The notes below the pieces were generated by a model. The model searched no databases, was not told the DNA's origin, and worked only from the letters and a program-made list of their open reading frames with translations. A DNA stretch of 44,552 nt from JAAYTD01 sp964472015 (GTDB lineage: Bacteria > Bacteroidota > Ignavibacteria > Kapaibacteriales > UBA2268): contig CAYYIP010000016.1 of the NCBI GenBank assembly GCA_964472015.1, positions 1-44,552 on the forward strand. The letters run 5' to 3'. The position numbers and the translations under genes were made by a program. The stretch's first letter is position 1. The number at the start of each line of letters is the position of its first letter. This document shows, piece by piece, positions 27,687-37,126 of the stretch.

Positions 27687-29420
27687 ATGAGAAAAGAGAT
27701 AATAATAAACTCAGCTATTAATGAAGTACGTGTTGCTATTACCGAAGAAGGACATTTAGCAGAATTTTTTATAGAAGTACCAGAACGTGAAAAACTTTTA
27801 GGAAATATTTATTATGGACAAGTTAGTAAAATTATAACAGGAATAAATGCTGCCTTTGTTGATATTGGTCTATCGCAAGATGCGTTCTTACATTTTTCTG
27901 ATGTAGAAGATATTAAAAATAACAATGAGTTTGATAATAGAGAATTTGTTAATAGAGAACATTTTGAACAAGTTTATAATGATCAAAATAACATAAATAA
28001 TTACAATAATGATGAGCTTTATGTAAAACAAGACTCTAATAATGATAATGATTTAATAGAAGCAGAATTAAACGATAGTGATAATATTGATAAGGAATTG
28101 GAAAGTAAGAAAATTACTAAGCCATTAAATGTAGGAAACGTAACTAAACAATTTGCTATATTTGAAACTAAACGTTCAGGTAATGTAATTATAGATTTAC
28201 AAGAAGGAAAAGAAGTACTTGTTCAAGTTGTTAGAGAAGCATATTCTCATAAAGGAATGAAAGTATCCACTAAAATTTCATTGCCAGGTCGTTATGTAGT
28301 TTTACTCCCTTTTGAAAAAGTAATAGGGGTATCTAAAAAAATACAATCTAAAACAGAAAGACGGCGTCTATACAATCTAGCAAAAAAAGCTTTACCTGAT
28401 GGTTTCGGATGTATTGTTCGTACTGCTTCAGTTGGAAAAAGTTTAGATGAACTTATTGCTGATTGGGAAAATTTATTAATAACATGGAAAAAAGTAGAAG
28501 AAAAAATAGAAGTTGCAAGAAAGATGCAAGAACCTATGCTTGTTTATCAAGATATGCTTCTTGCCGCAAGTATTATTAGAGATTATTTTAAAGATGATAT
28601 TTATAGAGTTGTAGTAGATTCAAAAAGAATGTTTCATTCTATTATTGAATATCTTAAAGTACATGCGCCAAACCTTGTTGATAAAGTTGAACTATATAGT
28701 GGAATAACCCCAATTTTTGAAGTGCTTGGAATAGATAAAGAATTACAACGTACGAATAAGCGAGTACTTTCTTTATCAAATGGTGGCGATATTGTTATTG
28801 ATAAAACAGAAGCACTTACGGTAATTGATGTTAATTCAGGACGTTCTACTGAAACAGAACAAGAAAAAAATGCAGTTAAAACTAATATGGAAGCTATAAG
28901 AGAAATTGCTAGACAGTTACGTTTACGTGATATAGGGGGGATTATAATTATTGACTTTATTGATATGAAAAATGCAGAAAATAGACGTAGAATTTTTAAT
29001 TTAATGAAAAATGAAATGAAATATGATACTGCTAAAATAGTTGTATATCCGCTTACACAGTTGGGTTTAATGCAGATTACAAGACAAAGAATTAATCAAA
29101 ATTTAGGTGAAAAAGTTAGTGATATTTGTCCCGTATGTTTTGGGACTGGGAGGATTGCTTCTAAGTCAGAATTGCTAAATTCTATTGAAAAATGGCTGAA
29201 ATTATTTAGAATGAAATCTAATGAATTTAAAATAACATTACTAGTACATCCGCAAATAGCAGAATATTTAACAGAAGGTCAAATGACTATAATTTCAAGA
29301 TTAATGATTAAATATTTTGTTAAAATTAGTGTTCAACAAAATGATTCAATTAGTATTGATAAATTTAGAGTTATTTCTGATAGAAAACAAAAAGATATTA
29401 CAAATGAATATTTAAATTAA
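27687..29420 (+). CDS. rng: Ribonuclease E/G family endoribonuclease
   Basis: 577 residues from the ATG at 27687 (a TTG nine bases earlier is in frame, but ATG is preferred). The N-terminal S1 domain starts in LLGNIYYGQVSKIITGINAAFVDIG. Catalytic Mg ligands are D381 (VIDVNSGRSTE) and D423 (IIIIDFIDM), and the Zn-link is C481-P-V-C484 in CPVCFGTG; their spacings (42 and 58) match those of E. coli RNase E (303, 346, 404). It processes rRNA and mRNA in the cytoplasm. There is no long C-terminal degradosome tail, as in RNase G. The S1 domain is split by an Asn/Asp/Glu-rich insert (about residues 83-150). Confidence 0.93.
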   Translation: MRKEIIINSAINEVRVAITEEGHLAEFFIEVPEREKLLGNIYYGQVSKIITGINAAFVDIGLSQDAFLHFSDVEDIKNNNEFDNREFVNREHFEQVYNDQNNINNYNNDELYVKQDSNNDNDLIEAELNDSDNIDKELESKKITKPLNVGNVTKQFAIFETKRSGNVIIDLQEGKEVLVQVVREAYSHKGMKVSTKISLPGRYVVLLPFEKVIGVSKKIQSKTERRRLYNLAKKALPDGFGCIVRTASVGKSLDELIADWENLLITWKKVEEKIEVARKMQEPMLVYQDMLLAASIIRDYFKDDIYRVVVDSKRMFHSIIEYLKVHAPNLVDKVELYSGITPIFEVLGIDKELQRTNKRVLSLSNGGDIVIDKTEALTVIDVNSGRSTETEQEKNAVKTNMEAIREIARQLRLRDIGGIIIIDFIDMKNAENRRRIFNLMKNEMKYDTAKIVVYPLTQLGLMQITRQRINQNLGEKVSDICPVCFGTGRIASKSELLNSIEKWLKLFRMKSNEFKITLLVHPQIAEYLTEGQMTIISRLMIKYFVKISVQQNDSISIDKFRVISDRKQKDITNEYLN

Positions 29421-29492
29421 TTTTATATATTTTTTATAATTATTTAATTATTATAAAATTTAAGAAAAATATAAAAATAATTTAGAACTTAG

Positions 29493-30659
29493 ATGGTAAC
29501 ATTTATGAATATAAAAAAACGTAAGATTTGTATATTAGGTGCAACAGGTTCAATAGGTACACAAGTTTTAGATGTTGTACGTACAAAAAAAAAATTATTT
29601 GATGTTATAACCTTAACTACTAATTCTAATATAGAATTATTAGAAAACCAATGTAATGAATTTAATCCTAAAAAAGTTGTTATTTCTGATTTTAAAGCTT
29701 ATAATGAATTTAAAAGAAAAACATCTTACAAAGGTAAGATCCTTACAGGGAACGATGCTTTAATTCAAGTAGCTTCTGATAAAGAATGTGATTTAATCAT
29801 TTCTTCGCTTGTAGGATTTGCTGGCGTTATGCCAACTCTTAGTGCTATTAATGCAGGAATTAATGTTGCCTTAGCAAATAAAGAAACACTTGTTAGTGCA
29901 GGAGAAATTATTATAGAAGCTGCAAAACAAAATAATGTAAAAATTTTACCTATAGATAGTGAACATAATGCTATTTTGCAGTGTATTCTTGGTGAAGAAA
30001 AAAGTTTTATTGAAAAATTAATTCTTACAGCAAGTGGTGGACCTTTTTTTAATACCAATAAAGATTTATTTAATAAAATTACTGCTAAACAAGCACTTAA
30101 ACATCCTAATTGGATAATGGGAAATAAAGTAACAATTGATTCCGCCACTATGATGAATAAAGGTTTTGAAGTTATAGAAGCATATTGGTTATTTGGAATA
30201 GATATTAATAAAATTGATGTTCTAATACATCCACAATCAATAGTACATTCGTTAGTACAATTCATAGATGGTTCTATAAAAGCACAATTAGGGAACCCTG
30301 ATATGAGAATGCCTATTTCTTTTGCTTTAACTTATCCTAAAAGATTTAAATATAATTTTAAAAGATTAAATCTATCTGATGTATGTAATTTACAATTTTT
30401 TAAACCTGATATCGAAAAATTTGTATGTTTAAAAATTGCATTTGATGCAATAAAAAAAGGTGGGAATAGTCCTGCTATTGTTAATGCAGCAAATGAGGTA
30501 GCAGTAAATGCCTTTATAAAAGAAAGAATAAAATTTATTGATATTCCTTTATTTATTGAACAAGCTTTAACTAATATTCCTTTTATTGAAAATCCAAAAT
30601 TAGAAGAGATTATTTTTACAGATATAGAAACAAGAAATTACTTAAATTCAAAGATATAA
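29493..30659 (+). CDS. dxr: 1-deoxy-D-xylulose 5-phosphate reductoisomerase
   Basis: 388 residues. It converts DXP to MEP with NADPH, the committed step of the non-mevalonate isoprenoid route. The NADPH site GATGSIGT is near the N-terminus; ALANKETLVSAG, PIDSEHNAI (metal-binding Asp and Glu), LTASGGPFF, HPNWIMGNKVTIDSATMMNKGFEVIEAYWLF and IHPQSIVHSLV follow, all expected. The C-terminal helical domain is complete. The ATG at 29493 or the one at 29505 could start it; four residues differ. A TonB-dependent receptor gene starts 9 bp after the stop. Confidence 0.96.
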   Translation: MVTFMNIKKRKICILGATGSIGTQVLDVVRTKKKLFDVITLTTNSNIELLENQCNEFNPKKVVISDFKAYNEFKRKTSYKGKILTGNDALIQVASDKECDLIISSLVGFAGVMPTLSAINAGINVALANKETLVSAGEIIIEAAKQNNVKILPIDSEHNAILQCILGEEKSFIEKLILTASGGPFFNTNKDLFNKITAKQALKHPNWIMGNKVTIDSATMMNKGFEVIEAYWLFGIDINKIDVLIHPQSIVHSLVQFIDGSIKAQLGNPDMRMPISFALTYPKRFKYNFKRLNLSDVCNLQFFKPDIEKFVCLKIAFDAIKKGGNSPAIVNAANEVAVNAFIKERIKFIDIPLFIEQALTNIPFIENPKLEEIIFTDIETRNYLNSKI

Positions 30660-30668
30660 TTAAAAACA

Positions 30669-33080
30669 ATGAAAAATTTTATTCAAATATATTTTGTATT
30701 TAATATTGCTATTTTATTATTTAGTATTACCTTAAAAGCAGAAACAGATACGAATAAAATCAATAAACGAATTATTAACATAGAAAGAATAGAAGTTTAT
30801 TCAAACAGAGAAACAAATGAACGTTATGAAGTGCCTGCTCCTATTTCAACTATTGATTATAAAAATATAGATAAATTGCAAATAAATTCTGTAAGAGATA
30901 TAAGTATTCATATTCCTAATTTATTTATACCTGATTATGGTTCTAAAATGTCTTCATCTATTTTTATAAGAGGGATAGGAAATCGTAGTACTGGGCAATC
31001 AATGGGATTTTATGTAGATGAAGTTCCTTATTTAAATAAATCTAATTTTGATTTTGAATTTTTTGATATTCAAAAAGTTGAAGTATTAAGAGGTAGTCAA
31101 GCAACACTTTACGGAAGAAATGCGATGAGTGGTATTATAAATATAAAAACATTATCACCTTTTGTGTTCCAAGGTTCAAAAGTAGAATTAGGGGTTGGTA
31201 ATTATGGAAAGTTAAACGCAAAAGCTGCTTATTATGATGTTATTGGGAGTAATATTGGAATTGGTATTGGTGCATATATTAATAAAGGAGATGGATATTT
31301 TATAAATTCTTATAATAATGAACATGCTGATAAGTTTTTTACAGCTGGTGGTAGAATAAAATTTGAGTATAATATTAATAAACATTTAACGCTTAAATAT
31401 AATTTAAATTTTGAAACTATTAACCAAAATGCTTTTCCTTATGGATATTATGATACTCTAAATAATGTTGTTAATAATATTTCTTTTAATGATGAAAGTT
31501 TTTATAAACAAAAAACTTTTACGTTTAGTCAAAAACTTGAATATACATTTGATAAATTAATATTATCATCTATTACTGCATATCAATATTTAAATGATGA
31601 TATGCATCTAGATCAAGATTTCAGTAGTGATGATATTTTTACTTTACAACAAAAACAGCGTAGAAATGCTTTTATAGAAGAATGTATTTTAAGGCCAATT
31701 AATAATAAAAGTAAATATAAATGGAATATTGGATTTTTTGGTTTTTATGATAATTTAAATACGTCTGCACCTGTATTATTTAAAAGAGATGGGATAGATA
31801 GATTAATTGAAAACAATATATCTTCTAATTTACCACCATTTGTTACTTATAGTATTTTAAATGATAATATGCTTATCGTCGATGAATTAGAAACTCCAAA
31901 TTATGGGATAGCTTTATTTCATCAATCTACATTTAAAGATATATTAAAGAAAGGATTATCTATTACATTAGGTATCCGTTGTGATTATGAGAACGCAAAA
32001 ATTCATTATATTAATTATGCTACTTTAAGTCAATATTATTCAGTTAAATATGGTGATAAAAATATAAACGATGAAATTAAGTCAGAATTTAATTTAAATG
32101 GAAATAATCAAACTGATTTTTTTCAATTATTACCTAAGTTAGCTGTAAATTATACTATTAATGAAAACGATAAAGATAGGATATTTTTTTCTATTTCACG
32201 AGGGTACAAAGCAGGTGGATATAATTTACAAATGTTTTCTGATATAACGCAAAATGAATTAAAAGCAAATATGATTGCTGATATAAAAAGTAGTTTAAAA
32301 AATACATTATCAAATGAAGGAATGCCTAGTGAACTTATTGAAAGTTTAATACTTGCAAATATTCCTGATGTATTTAGATTTGAAAACATAAATCAAGCTG
32401 CAAGTTATTTGCCAGAATATAGTATTGATTATGAATTAGGTACAAATTTATATTTATTTAATAATAAGATTAATTTAGATATTTCGTTTTTTTTGATTAA
32501 TGTAAGAAATATGCAAATTACTCAATTTTCGCCAAATGGTTTTGGAAGAATGTTATCTAACGCAGGAGAGGTAGAAAGTAAAGGGACTGAAATAACAATA
32601 AACATTAATTTACTTGATAGTATTAATTTTAATCATAATGTTAATTTCGGTTTTAATTATGGTTTTACACATTCTATTTTTAAAAATTATAGAGATTCTG
32701 TAAAAGTAAATGGTAAGTATGAAGAAGTAGATTATTCGGGGAATGCAGTACCTTATGTTCCAAAACATACAATAAATATTTTTACTAATTATGTTTATAA
32801 TATTAATGGGAAATTGATTGATAATATTTATGTAAATTTAAATTATAATGGTGTTGGAGATATTGTTTGGAATGAACAAGCAACGTTTAAACAAAAATTT
32901 TATTCTATATTAAATGGAAATATAGGTATTAAGTTTTTTAATAAAATAAGTTTAGAATTTTACGGTAAGAATATATTAAATACAAATTATAGATCATTTT
33001 ATTTTGAATCGCTAGGTAAGAATTTTTTTCAATTAGGAAAGCCTTTTCAGTTTGGTACTAATTTAAAAATAAATTTATAA
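30669..33080 (+). CDS. TonB-dependent outer-membrane receptor
   Basis: 803 residues. Signal peptide about 1-24. A plug domain (about 50-165) shows INSVRDISIHIPNLFIPDYG, SIFIRGIGNRSTG, GFYVDEVPYL and VEVLRGSQATLYGRNAMSGIINI. It is followed by a ~640-residue barrel with ISRGYKAGGYNLQMF, SYLPEYSIDYELGTNLYLFNNKINLDISFF and a terminal FQFGTNLKINL. There is no N-terminal carboxypeptidase-like domain, so it is not SusC-type. The plug resembles siderophore/cobalamin-class receptors, but the ligand is not readable. Its energy would come from ExbB/ExbD/TonB, encoded about 1.2 kb downstream. Confidence 0.9.
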   Translation: MKNFIQIYFVFNIAILLFSITLKAETDTNKINKRIINIERIEVYSNRETNERYEVPAPISTIDYKNIDKLQINSVRDISIHIPNLFIPDYGSKMSSSIFIRGIGNRSTGQSMGFYVDEVPYLNKSNFDFEFFDIQKVEVLRGSQATLYGRNAMSGIINIKTLSPFVFQGSKVELGVGNYGKLNAKAAYYDVIGSNIGIGIGAYINKGDGYFINSYNNEHADKFFTAGGRIKFEYNINKHLTLKYNLNFETINQNAFPYGYYDTLNNVVNNISFNDESFYKQKTFTFSQKLEYTFDKLILSSITAYQYLNDDMHLDQDFSSDDIFTLQQKQRRNAFIEECILRPINNKSKYKWNIGFFGFYDNLNTSAPVLFKRDGIDRLIENNISSNLPPFVTYSILNDNMLIVDELETPNYGIALFHQSTFKDILKKGLSITLGIRCDYENAKIHYINYATLSQYYSVKYGDKNINDEIKSEFNLNGNNQTDFFQLLPKLAVNYTINENDKDRIFFSISRGYKAGGYNLQMFSDITQNELKANMIADIKSSLKNTLSNEGMPSELIESLILANIPDVFRFENINQAASYLPEYSIDYELGTNLYLFNNKINLDISFFLINVRNMQITQFSPNGFGRMLSNAGEVESKGTEITININLLDSINFNHNVNFGFNYGFTHSIFKNYRDSVKVNGKYEEVDYSGNAVPYVPKHTINIFTNYVYNINGKLIDNIYVNLNYNGVGDIVWNEQATFKQKFYSILNGNIGIKFFNKISLEFYGKNILNTNYRSFYFESLGKNFFQLGKPFQFGTNLKINL

Positions 33081-33136
33081 TTATTTTAAGACTAATTAAA
33101 AAATATAAAAAATAAAAATTAATATATAGAATTAAT

Positions 33137-33946
33137 ATGGATATTTTAGCTTTTTTTAGATGGGATATGTCCCCTGAAATTTTTAGTTTCAGTTTTATTT
33201 CTATTAGATGGTATGGTTTGCTTTATGCATTAACATTTGTTGTAGGATATCAAATTTTATTATATATTTTTAATAAAGAAAAAGTTGATTCTAAAATTTT
33301 AGATTCTTTAACAATATATGTTATATTAGGTACTATTATTGGTGCAAGATTAGGACATTGTTTATTTTATGATCCAAGTTATTATTTATCTAATCCTATT
33401 GAGATAATTAAGATTTGGGAAGGTGGACTTGCAAGCCATGGTGGTGCAATAGGTATAATATTATCTATTTGGTTATTTACTAGGAAACATAAAAAAAATA
33501 ATATTTCTATGCTCTGGATACTTGATAGATTAGTTATTGTAGTAGCTCTTGGAGGGTTATTTATAAGAATCGGAAATTTTTTCAATTCAGAAATTTATGG
33601 GATACCTACAAATGTTCCGTGGGCAGTTATTTTTAGTTTGAATGATGAAATTCCGAGACATCCAACACAATTATATGAAGGGTTTGTTTATTTTATTATA
33701 TTCTTACTGTTGTTTAGTTTATATAAAAAAACTAACCTTAAGAATATAAAACAAGGTTTTCTATTTGGACTATTTTTAGTTTTGACTTTTACAACAAGGT
33801 TTTTATTAGAATTTTTAAAAGAAGTACAGAGTAGTTTTGAGAATAATATGTTTTTAGATATGGGACAAATTTTAAGTATTCCTTTTATATTGATAGGGTT
33901 ATTTTTTGTTTTTAGGAAGAATAAATATACTACAAAAGACAATTAA
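33137..33946 (+). CDS. lgt: Prolipoprotein diacylglyceryl transferase
   Basis: 269 residues, about seven transmembrane helices. It transfers diacylglyceryl from phosphatidylglycerol to the lipobox Cys at the inner membrane. Conserved blocks: RWYGLLYALTFVVGYQI, GTIIGARLGHCLFYDPSYY, IWEGGLASHGGAIG, LGGLFIRIGNFFNSEIYG (essential Arg/Asn) and IPRHPTQLYEG. Same strand as the receptor gene, 56 bp apart. Substrates include the lipobox proteins at 20247 and 42473. Confidence 0.95.
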   Translation: MDILAFFRWDMSPEIFSFSFISIRWYGLLYALTFVVGYQILLYIFNKEKVDSKILDSLTIYVILGTIIGARLGHCLFYDPSYYLSNPIEIIKIWEGGLASHGGAIGIILSIWLFTRKHKKNNISMLWILDRLVIVVALGGLFIRIGNFFNSEIYGIPTNVPWAVIFSLNDEIPRHPTQLYEGFVYFIIFLLLFSLYKKTNLKNIKQGFLFGLFLVLTFTTRFLLEFLKEVQSSFENNMFLDMGQILSIPFILIGLFFVFRKNKYTTKDN

Positions 33947-34279
33947 TTTTTGCTATTATTTTATATATTAATTTAAAATAATTTAAATAAATAATTATTA
34001 TTTTAATTATTTATTTTGTTTTTATTGTTATTTTTTTTTGATTATATAATAATTATTTGTATTTTTGAAAGTTGTATTTTGAAAAAAAATATTTTTTTAT
34101 AGTTAGTTTTTAATTTACTATAAATAATTATATAAATTTATTATAAATATAATCAATGAATATAATCAATGAACTAATTAAAAAGAATAAACTATAAATA
34201 AAAAATATTAAAATAAGAACAAAAATTTAATAATATTATAAATTATTTTTTAATTTTTATTTTGGAGTTATTTTTCTTT
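33947..34279. other. Spacer holding the exb operon promoter and a tandem repeat
   Basis: The 333-bp AT-rich region contains the promoter at 34038-34067 and two perfect 13-bp direct repeats (TATAATCAATGAA, 34148-34160 and 34161-34173) in what would be the operon leader. No gene is visible. Confidence 0.5.
34038..34067 (+). promoter_or_regulatory. Consensus Bacteroidota promoter of the exbB-tonB operon
   Basis: TTG (34038-34040), a 19-nt spacer, then TATTTTTG (34060-34067): an exact TTG-N19-TAnnTTTG match. The transcript would carry a leader of about 205 nt. Confidence 0.55.
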
Positions 34280-35053
34280 ATGAAAAAGTACGTAAATATA
34301 GTTGTTATTGCATTAGCAATAATAGTAGCTTTTGCATTTTATTCATTCATATTGGGTTCGCCATCAAACTTTGCTGATGCAGCAAAAACAGAGCCTATTA
34401 ATCCACTAGGTATGATTCATACAGGTGGTCCACTTGTTGGTTTATTGATATCTTTTATTATTATGTCTATTATTTATGCGATAGAACGTTTCTTATCTAT
34501 CAATAAAGCAAAAGGTAAAAGTGATCCTGTTAAATTTATAAGAACAGTTACTACTAAATTAGAAGAAGATGATTTAGATGGTGCTTTGGAAGAATGTGAC
34601 AGACAACGTGGATCAGTTGCTAATGTATTAAGAGCTGCTATTGCACGTTATAAAGCGGTAGAAAAAGATGAAAACTTTGGACCAGAGAAGAAATTAAGTG
34701 AAGTACAACGCAGTATAGATGAATCTTTAAATTTAGAAACACCTTTATTAGAGAAGAATCTTATTATTCTTTCTACTATTGCTTCTATTTCTACTATGGT
34801 TGGACTTTTAGGTACAACTATTGGTATGATTAGAGCTTTTAAAGCGTTGGCTGATAGTGGAACAGTTTCTGCGACTCAACTTTCTATTGGTATTTCTGAA
34901 GCTTTATATAATACAGCAGGCGGTCTTCTTGCAGCTGTAATTTGTATTGTTGCTTATAATTTCTTTACTACTAAAGTTGATAGTTTTATATATATGATAG
35001 ATGAAGCAATATTGAACGTTACTTCTATTTTTACAGTTAAATCTAAAAAATAG
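34280..35053 (+). CDS. exbB: ExbB/TolQ/MotA-family proton channel subunit
   Basis: 257 residues. The start is the ATG at 34280, 12 nt after GGAG (34264-34267); an upstream in-frame TTG is unlikely. An N-terminal helix (about 6-26) and a second (about 47-70) precede the cytoplasmic loop, followed by the diagnostic EKNLIILSTIASISTMVGLLGTTIGMIRAF and SIGISEALYNTAGGLLAAVICIVAYNFFTTKVD. It forms the pentameric channel in the inner membrane that uses proton flow to energise TonB. It is the first gene of exbB-exbD-exbD-tonB, the usual order in Bacteroidota relatives. Confidence 0.94.
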   Translation: MKKYVNIVVIALAIIVAFAFYSFILGSPSNFADAAKTEPINPLGMIHTGGPLVGLLISFIIMSIIYAIERFLSINKAKGKSDPVKFIRTVTTKLEEDDLDGALEECDRQRGSVANVLRAAIARYKAVEKDENFGPEKKLSEVQRSIDESLNLETPLLEKNLIILSTIASISTMVGLLGTTIGMIRAFKALADSGTVSATQLSIGISEALYNTAGGLLAAVICIVAYNFFTTKVDSFIYMIDEAILNVTSIFTVKSKK

Positions 35054-35094
35054 TTATAATTGATTTTTTCACTATTTTTTAAGGAGATATTACT

Positions 35095-35616
35095 GTGTCA
35101 AAGAAGAAAGTAAAAGTAAAACGTGTCGGTTTTGCTATTGATATGACGCCACTTGTTGATATCACTTTTTTATTGCTTACATTTTTTATGTTTACAGCAA
35201 CATTTAAAACACAAGCAGAAAGTGAGCAGAAATTTGTTGTGCAGCGTCCTGCAACAACACCTTCTGATACATCAAAATTACCAGATAGAGATCTTGCAAC
35301 TATAAAAATTGCGATTGATACTGTTACTTTTGATACTGTATATTATTATGAAGTTGTTAATGAAACAGATAGACTAAGTATATGGCAAAATACTTCGGGT
35401 ATTACACAAGAAATGTTAAAAAAAGCTCAGTTAGCAGTTGGTTCAAAAGAAGTATTAAACGAGTTAGTTAGAAATACAAGACTTGTGAATCCTACTACTT
35501 TATTTGCTATTGATGCGGATAAGAGATTGAGATTTGAGTATATTAATGATGCTATGGATATCCTTAGAAAAAATAGAGCTACTGTATTTAGTTATGTTAC
35601 CGACAAAAAACAATAG
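35095..35616 (+). CDS. exbD: ExbD/TolR-family protein, first paralogue
   Basis: 173 residues. Start codon is GTG, fixed by AAGGAG 9 nt before it (35081-35086). A basic N-terminal tail KKKVKVKRVGFAIDMTPLVDITFLLLTFFMF carries the single transmembrane helix with the essential membrane Asp (D of PLVDITF). The periplasmic domain (about 60-170) has the C-terminal TLFAIDADKRLRFEYINDAMDILRKN typical of the family. It pairs with ExbB as a proton-conducting subunit. A second paralogue follows 49 bp later. Confidence 0.92.
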   Translation: MSKKKVKVKRVGFAIDMTPLVDITFLLLTFFMFTATFKTQAESEQKFVVQRPATTPSDTSKLPDRDLATIKIAIDTVTFDTVYYYEVVNETDRLSIWQNTSGITQEMLKKAQLAVGSKEVLNELVRNTRLVNPTTLFAIDADKRLRFEYINDAMDILRKNRATVFSYVTDKKQ

Positions 35617-35665
35617 AATTTCCAGCTAATTATTTTTTTTAACACTTAAATTAAGGAGACAAAAT

Positions 35666-36244
35666 ATGGCTGGTGGAGGCCAATTAGGTGCTGGTGGAGG
35701 TCAACCAAAAAGAGGTAAAAGTAAGAGAAAGAAATCGAAACGTGTAGGTTTTAGTCTTGATATGACGCCACTTGTTGATATCACTTTCTTGTTATTAACT
35801 TTCTTTATGTTTACTACTACAATGGCAGCGCCACAAGTTCTTGATATGACTATTCCGCCTGAAATAGATGTTGAAGTAGAAGTACGTGAATCTGAACTTC
35901 TTTCTATTTTTGTAAGGGATGATAATAAAATATTTTGGGCTAAAGGTTCGGAAGATGTAAAAGGTATAGCGCTAAAAGATATACAAGCACTTTCAGAAAA
36001 AGAGAACCTTGATCCTGCTGTACGTAATAAATTAATTGTTGCTCTTAAAGTTTCTAAAGATGCTTCATATGGGCTAATTGTACAAATCCTTGATAAACTT
36101 AATCTTGCAGAGGGGAAAATTACAGAGGAAATTACGAAGGAGATAGATGAGAATGGTGAACCAAAGAAACGTGAACGTAGATTTACTATTGCTATTTTAA
36201 CTGAAGATGAAATTGCTAAGTTACAAGGAGTTCAGGATGAGTAA
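35666..36244 (+). CDS. exbD: ExbD/TolR-family protein, second paralogue
   Basis: 192 residues. Gly-rich then Lys/Arg-rich start (MAGGGQLGAGGG...RGKSKRKKSKR), then RVGFSLDMTPLVDITFLLLTFFMF with the membrane Asp, followed by a periplasmic domain. AAGGAG (35652-35657) fixes the start. The two paralogues share the membrane segment almost residue for residue, and a 29-bp stretch is identical (35140-35168 and 35759-35787), but their periplasmic domains differ. ExbB complexes in these bacteria often carry two ExbD types. It overlaps tonB by 8 bp. Confidence 0.92.
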   Translation: MAGGGQLGAGGGQPKRGKSKRKKSKRVGFSLDMTPLVDITFLLLTFFMFTTTMAAPQVLDMTIPPEIDVEVEVRESELLSIFVRDDNKIFWAKGSEDVKGIALKDIQALSEKENLDPAVRNKLIVALKVSKDASYGLIVQILDKLNLAEGKITEEITKEIDENGEPKKRERRFTIAILTEDEIAKLQGVQDE

Positions 36245-37070
36245 GCTTAAATTTAAAAATAGTAAATCTGATATTATAGTAATACAATCAGTGGATGAAA
36301 TTCCATTACCTTCTAATTATGGTGCTGCGGAACTTAAATATTTTATAAGACGTAATACTTATAGAGGCGCTTTAATTGCATTCTTATTAATTATTTTATT
36401 TTTGCTTATTAATTTTATTACTGCAAAAGTTGAAGAAAATGCAGCAAGACGAGCCGAAAAAGTTGCACCTATTACTAAAATGACACTTGATGATTTACCG
36501 CCACCGGATGCTGACGCTGCAAATGATGTACCGCCACCACCGGATGTTGTAATTAATACCGGGCCAGCTGCTCGTGCAGGAAATCCTATCCCAGTACCTG
36601 ACGCTATGATAGCACCGGATGTTAAAGACTTTGCAACGGTAGATGTACAAGCTAGAGCTAGTACTGTTGGTGGTGATGGAAAAGATATGGGACAATTCGC
36701 TGCTAATATCGATTGGACAGGTGAAAATAAAAAGGTTGAAGTTACAACTATAAAAGATAAAGAACCAGAGCCTGATGAATTTATTCCTGTTGAAAAAGAA
36801 CCAGCGTTTGATCTTGGAAAATTAATGCAACTTGTAAAATATCCTGAAATGGCACGTAAAGCTAATATTGAGGGTACGGTTCACGTAAGAGCACTTGTTG
36901 ATAAAACAGGTAAAGTTACAAAAGCTTTTGCAGAATATTCGGATAATAAAGCTCTGGATAAAGCAGCAGTTGATGCAGTTATGAGTTATGGATATGCTAC
37001 TCCTGCTGTTATGAATGGGCAACCTACTAGTTGTTGGATCAGTATTCCAATAGTTTTCAAACTAAAATAG
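36237..37070 (+). CDS. tonB: TonB family energy transducer
   Basis: 277 residues from the ATG at 36237, which overlaps the end of exbD in ATGAGTAA. A short cytoplasmic N-terminus, one transmembrane helix (about 45-65), a Pro/Asp-rich periplasmic stalk (PPPDADAANDVPPPPD, about 83-100), and a C-terminal TonB domain (about 195-277: LMQLVKYPEMARKANIEGTVHVRALVDKTGKVTKAFAE). It carries ExbB/ExbD energy to outer-membrane receptors such as that at 30669. A strong terminator follows 21 bp after the stop. Confidence 0.94.
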   Translation: MSKLKFKNSKSDIIVIQSVDEIPLPSNYGAAELKYFIRRNTYRGALIAFLLIILFLLINFITAKVEENAARRAEKVAPITKMTLDDLPPPDADAANDVPPPPDVVINTGPAARAGNPIPVPDAMIAPDVKDFATVDVQARASTVGGDGKDMGQFAANIDWTGENKKVEVTTIKDKEPEPDEFIPVEKEPAFDLGKLMQLVKYPEMARKANIEGTVHVRALVDKTGKVTKAFAEYSDNKALDKAAVDAVMSYGYATPAVMNGQPTSCWISIPIVFKLK

Positions 37071-37091
37071 TTTATTATCAATTTATATTAT

Positions 37092-37126
37092 AAACACTTG
37101 AACTTAGGTTCAAGTGTTTTTTTTTT
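37092..37126 (+). terminator. Intrinsic terminator of the exbB-tonB operon
   Basis: 12-bp perfect stem (AAACACTTGAAC with GTTCAAGTGTTT), 4-nt loop TTAG, and ten T residues (37117-37126). Textbook rho-independent terminator. Confidence 0.93.

Noticed and set aside
29765..30265. 166-codon minus-strand frame inside dxr
   Set aside because: Antisense shadow of a clearly conserved gene; Cys/Ser/Ile-rich with no motif.
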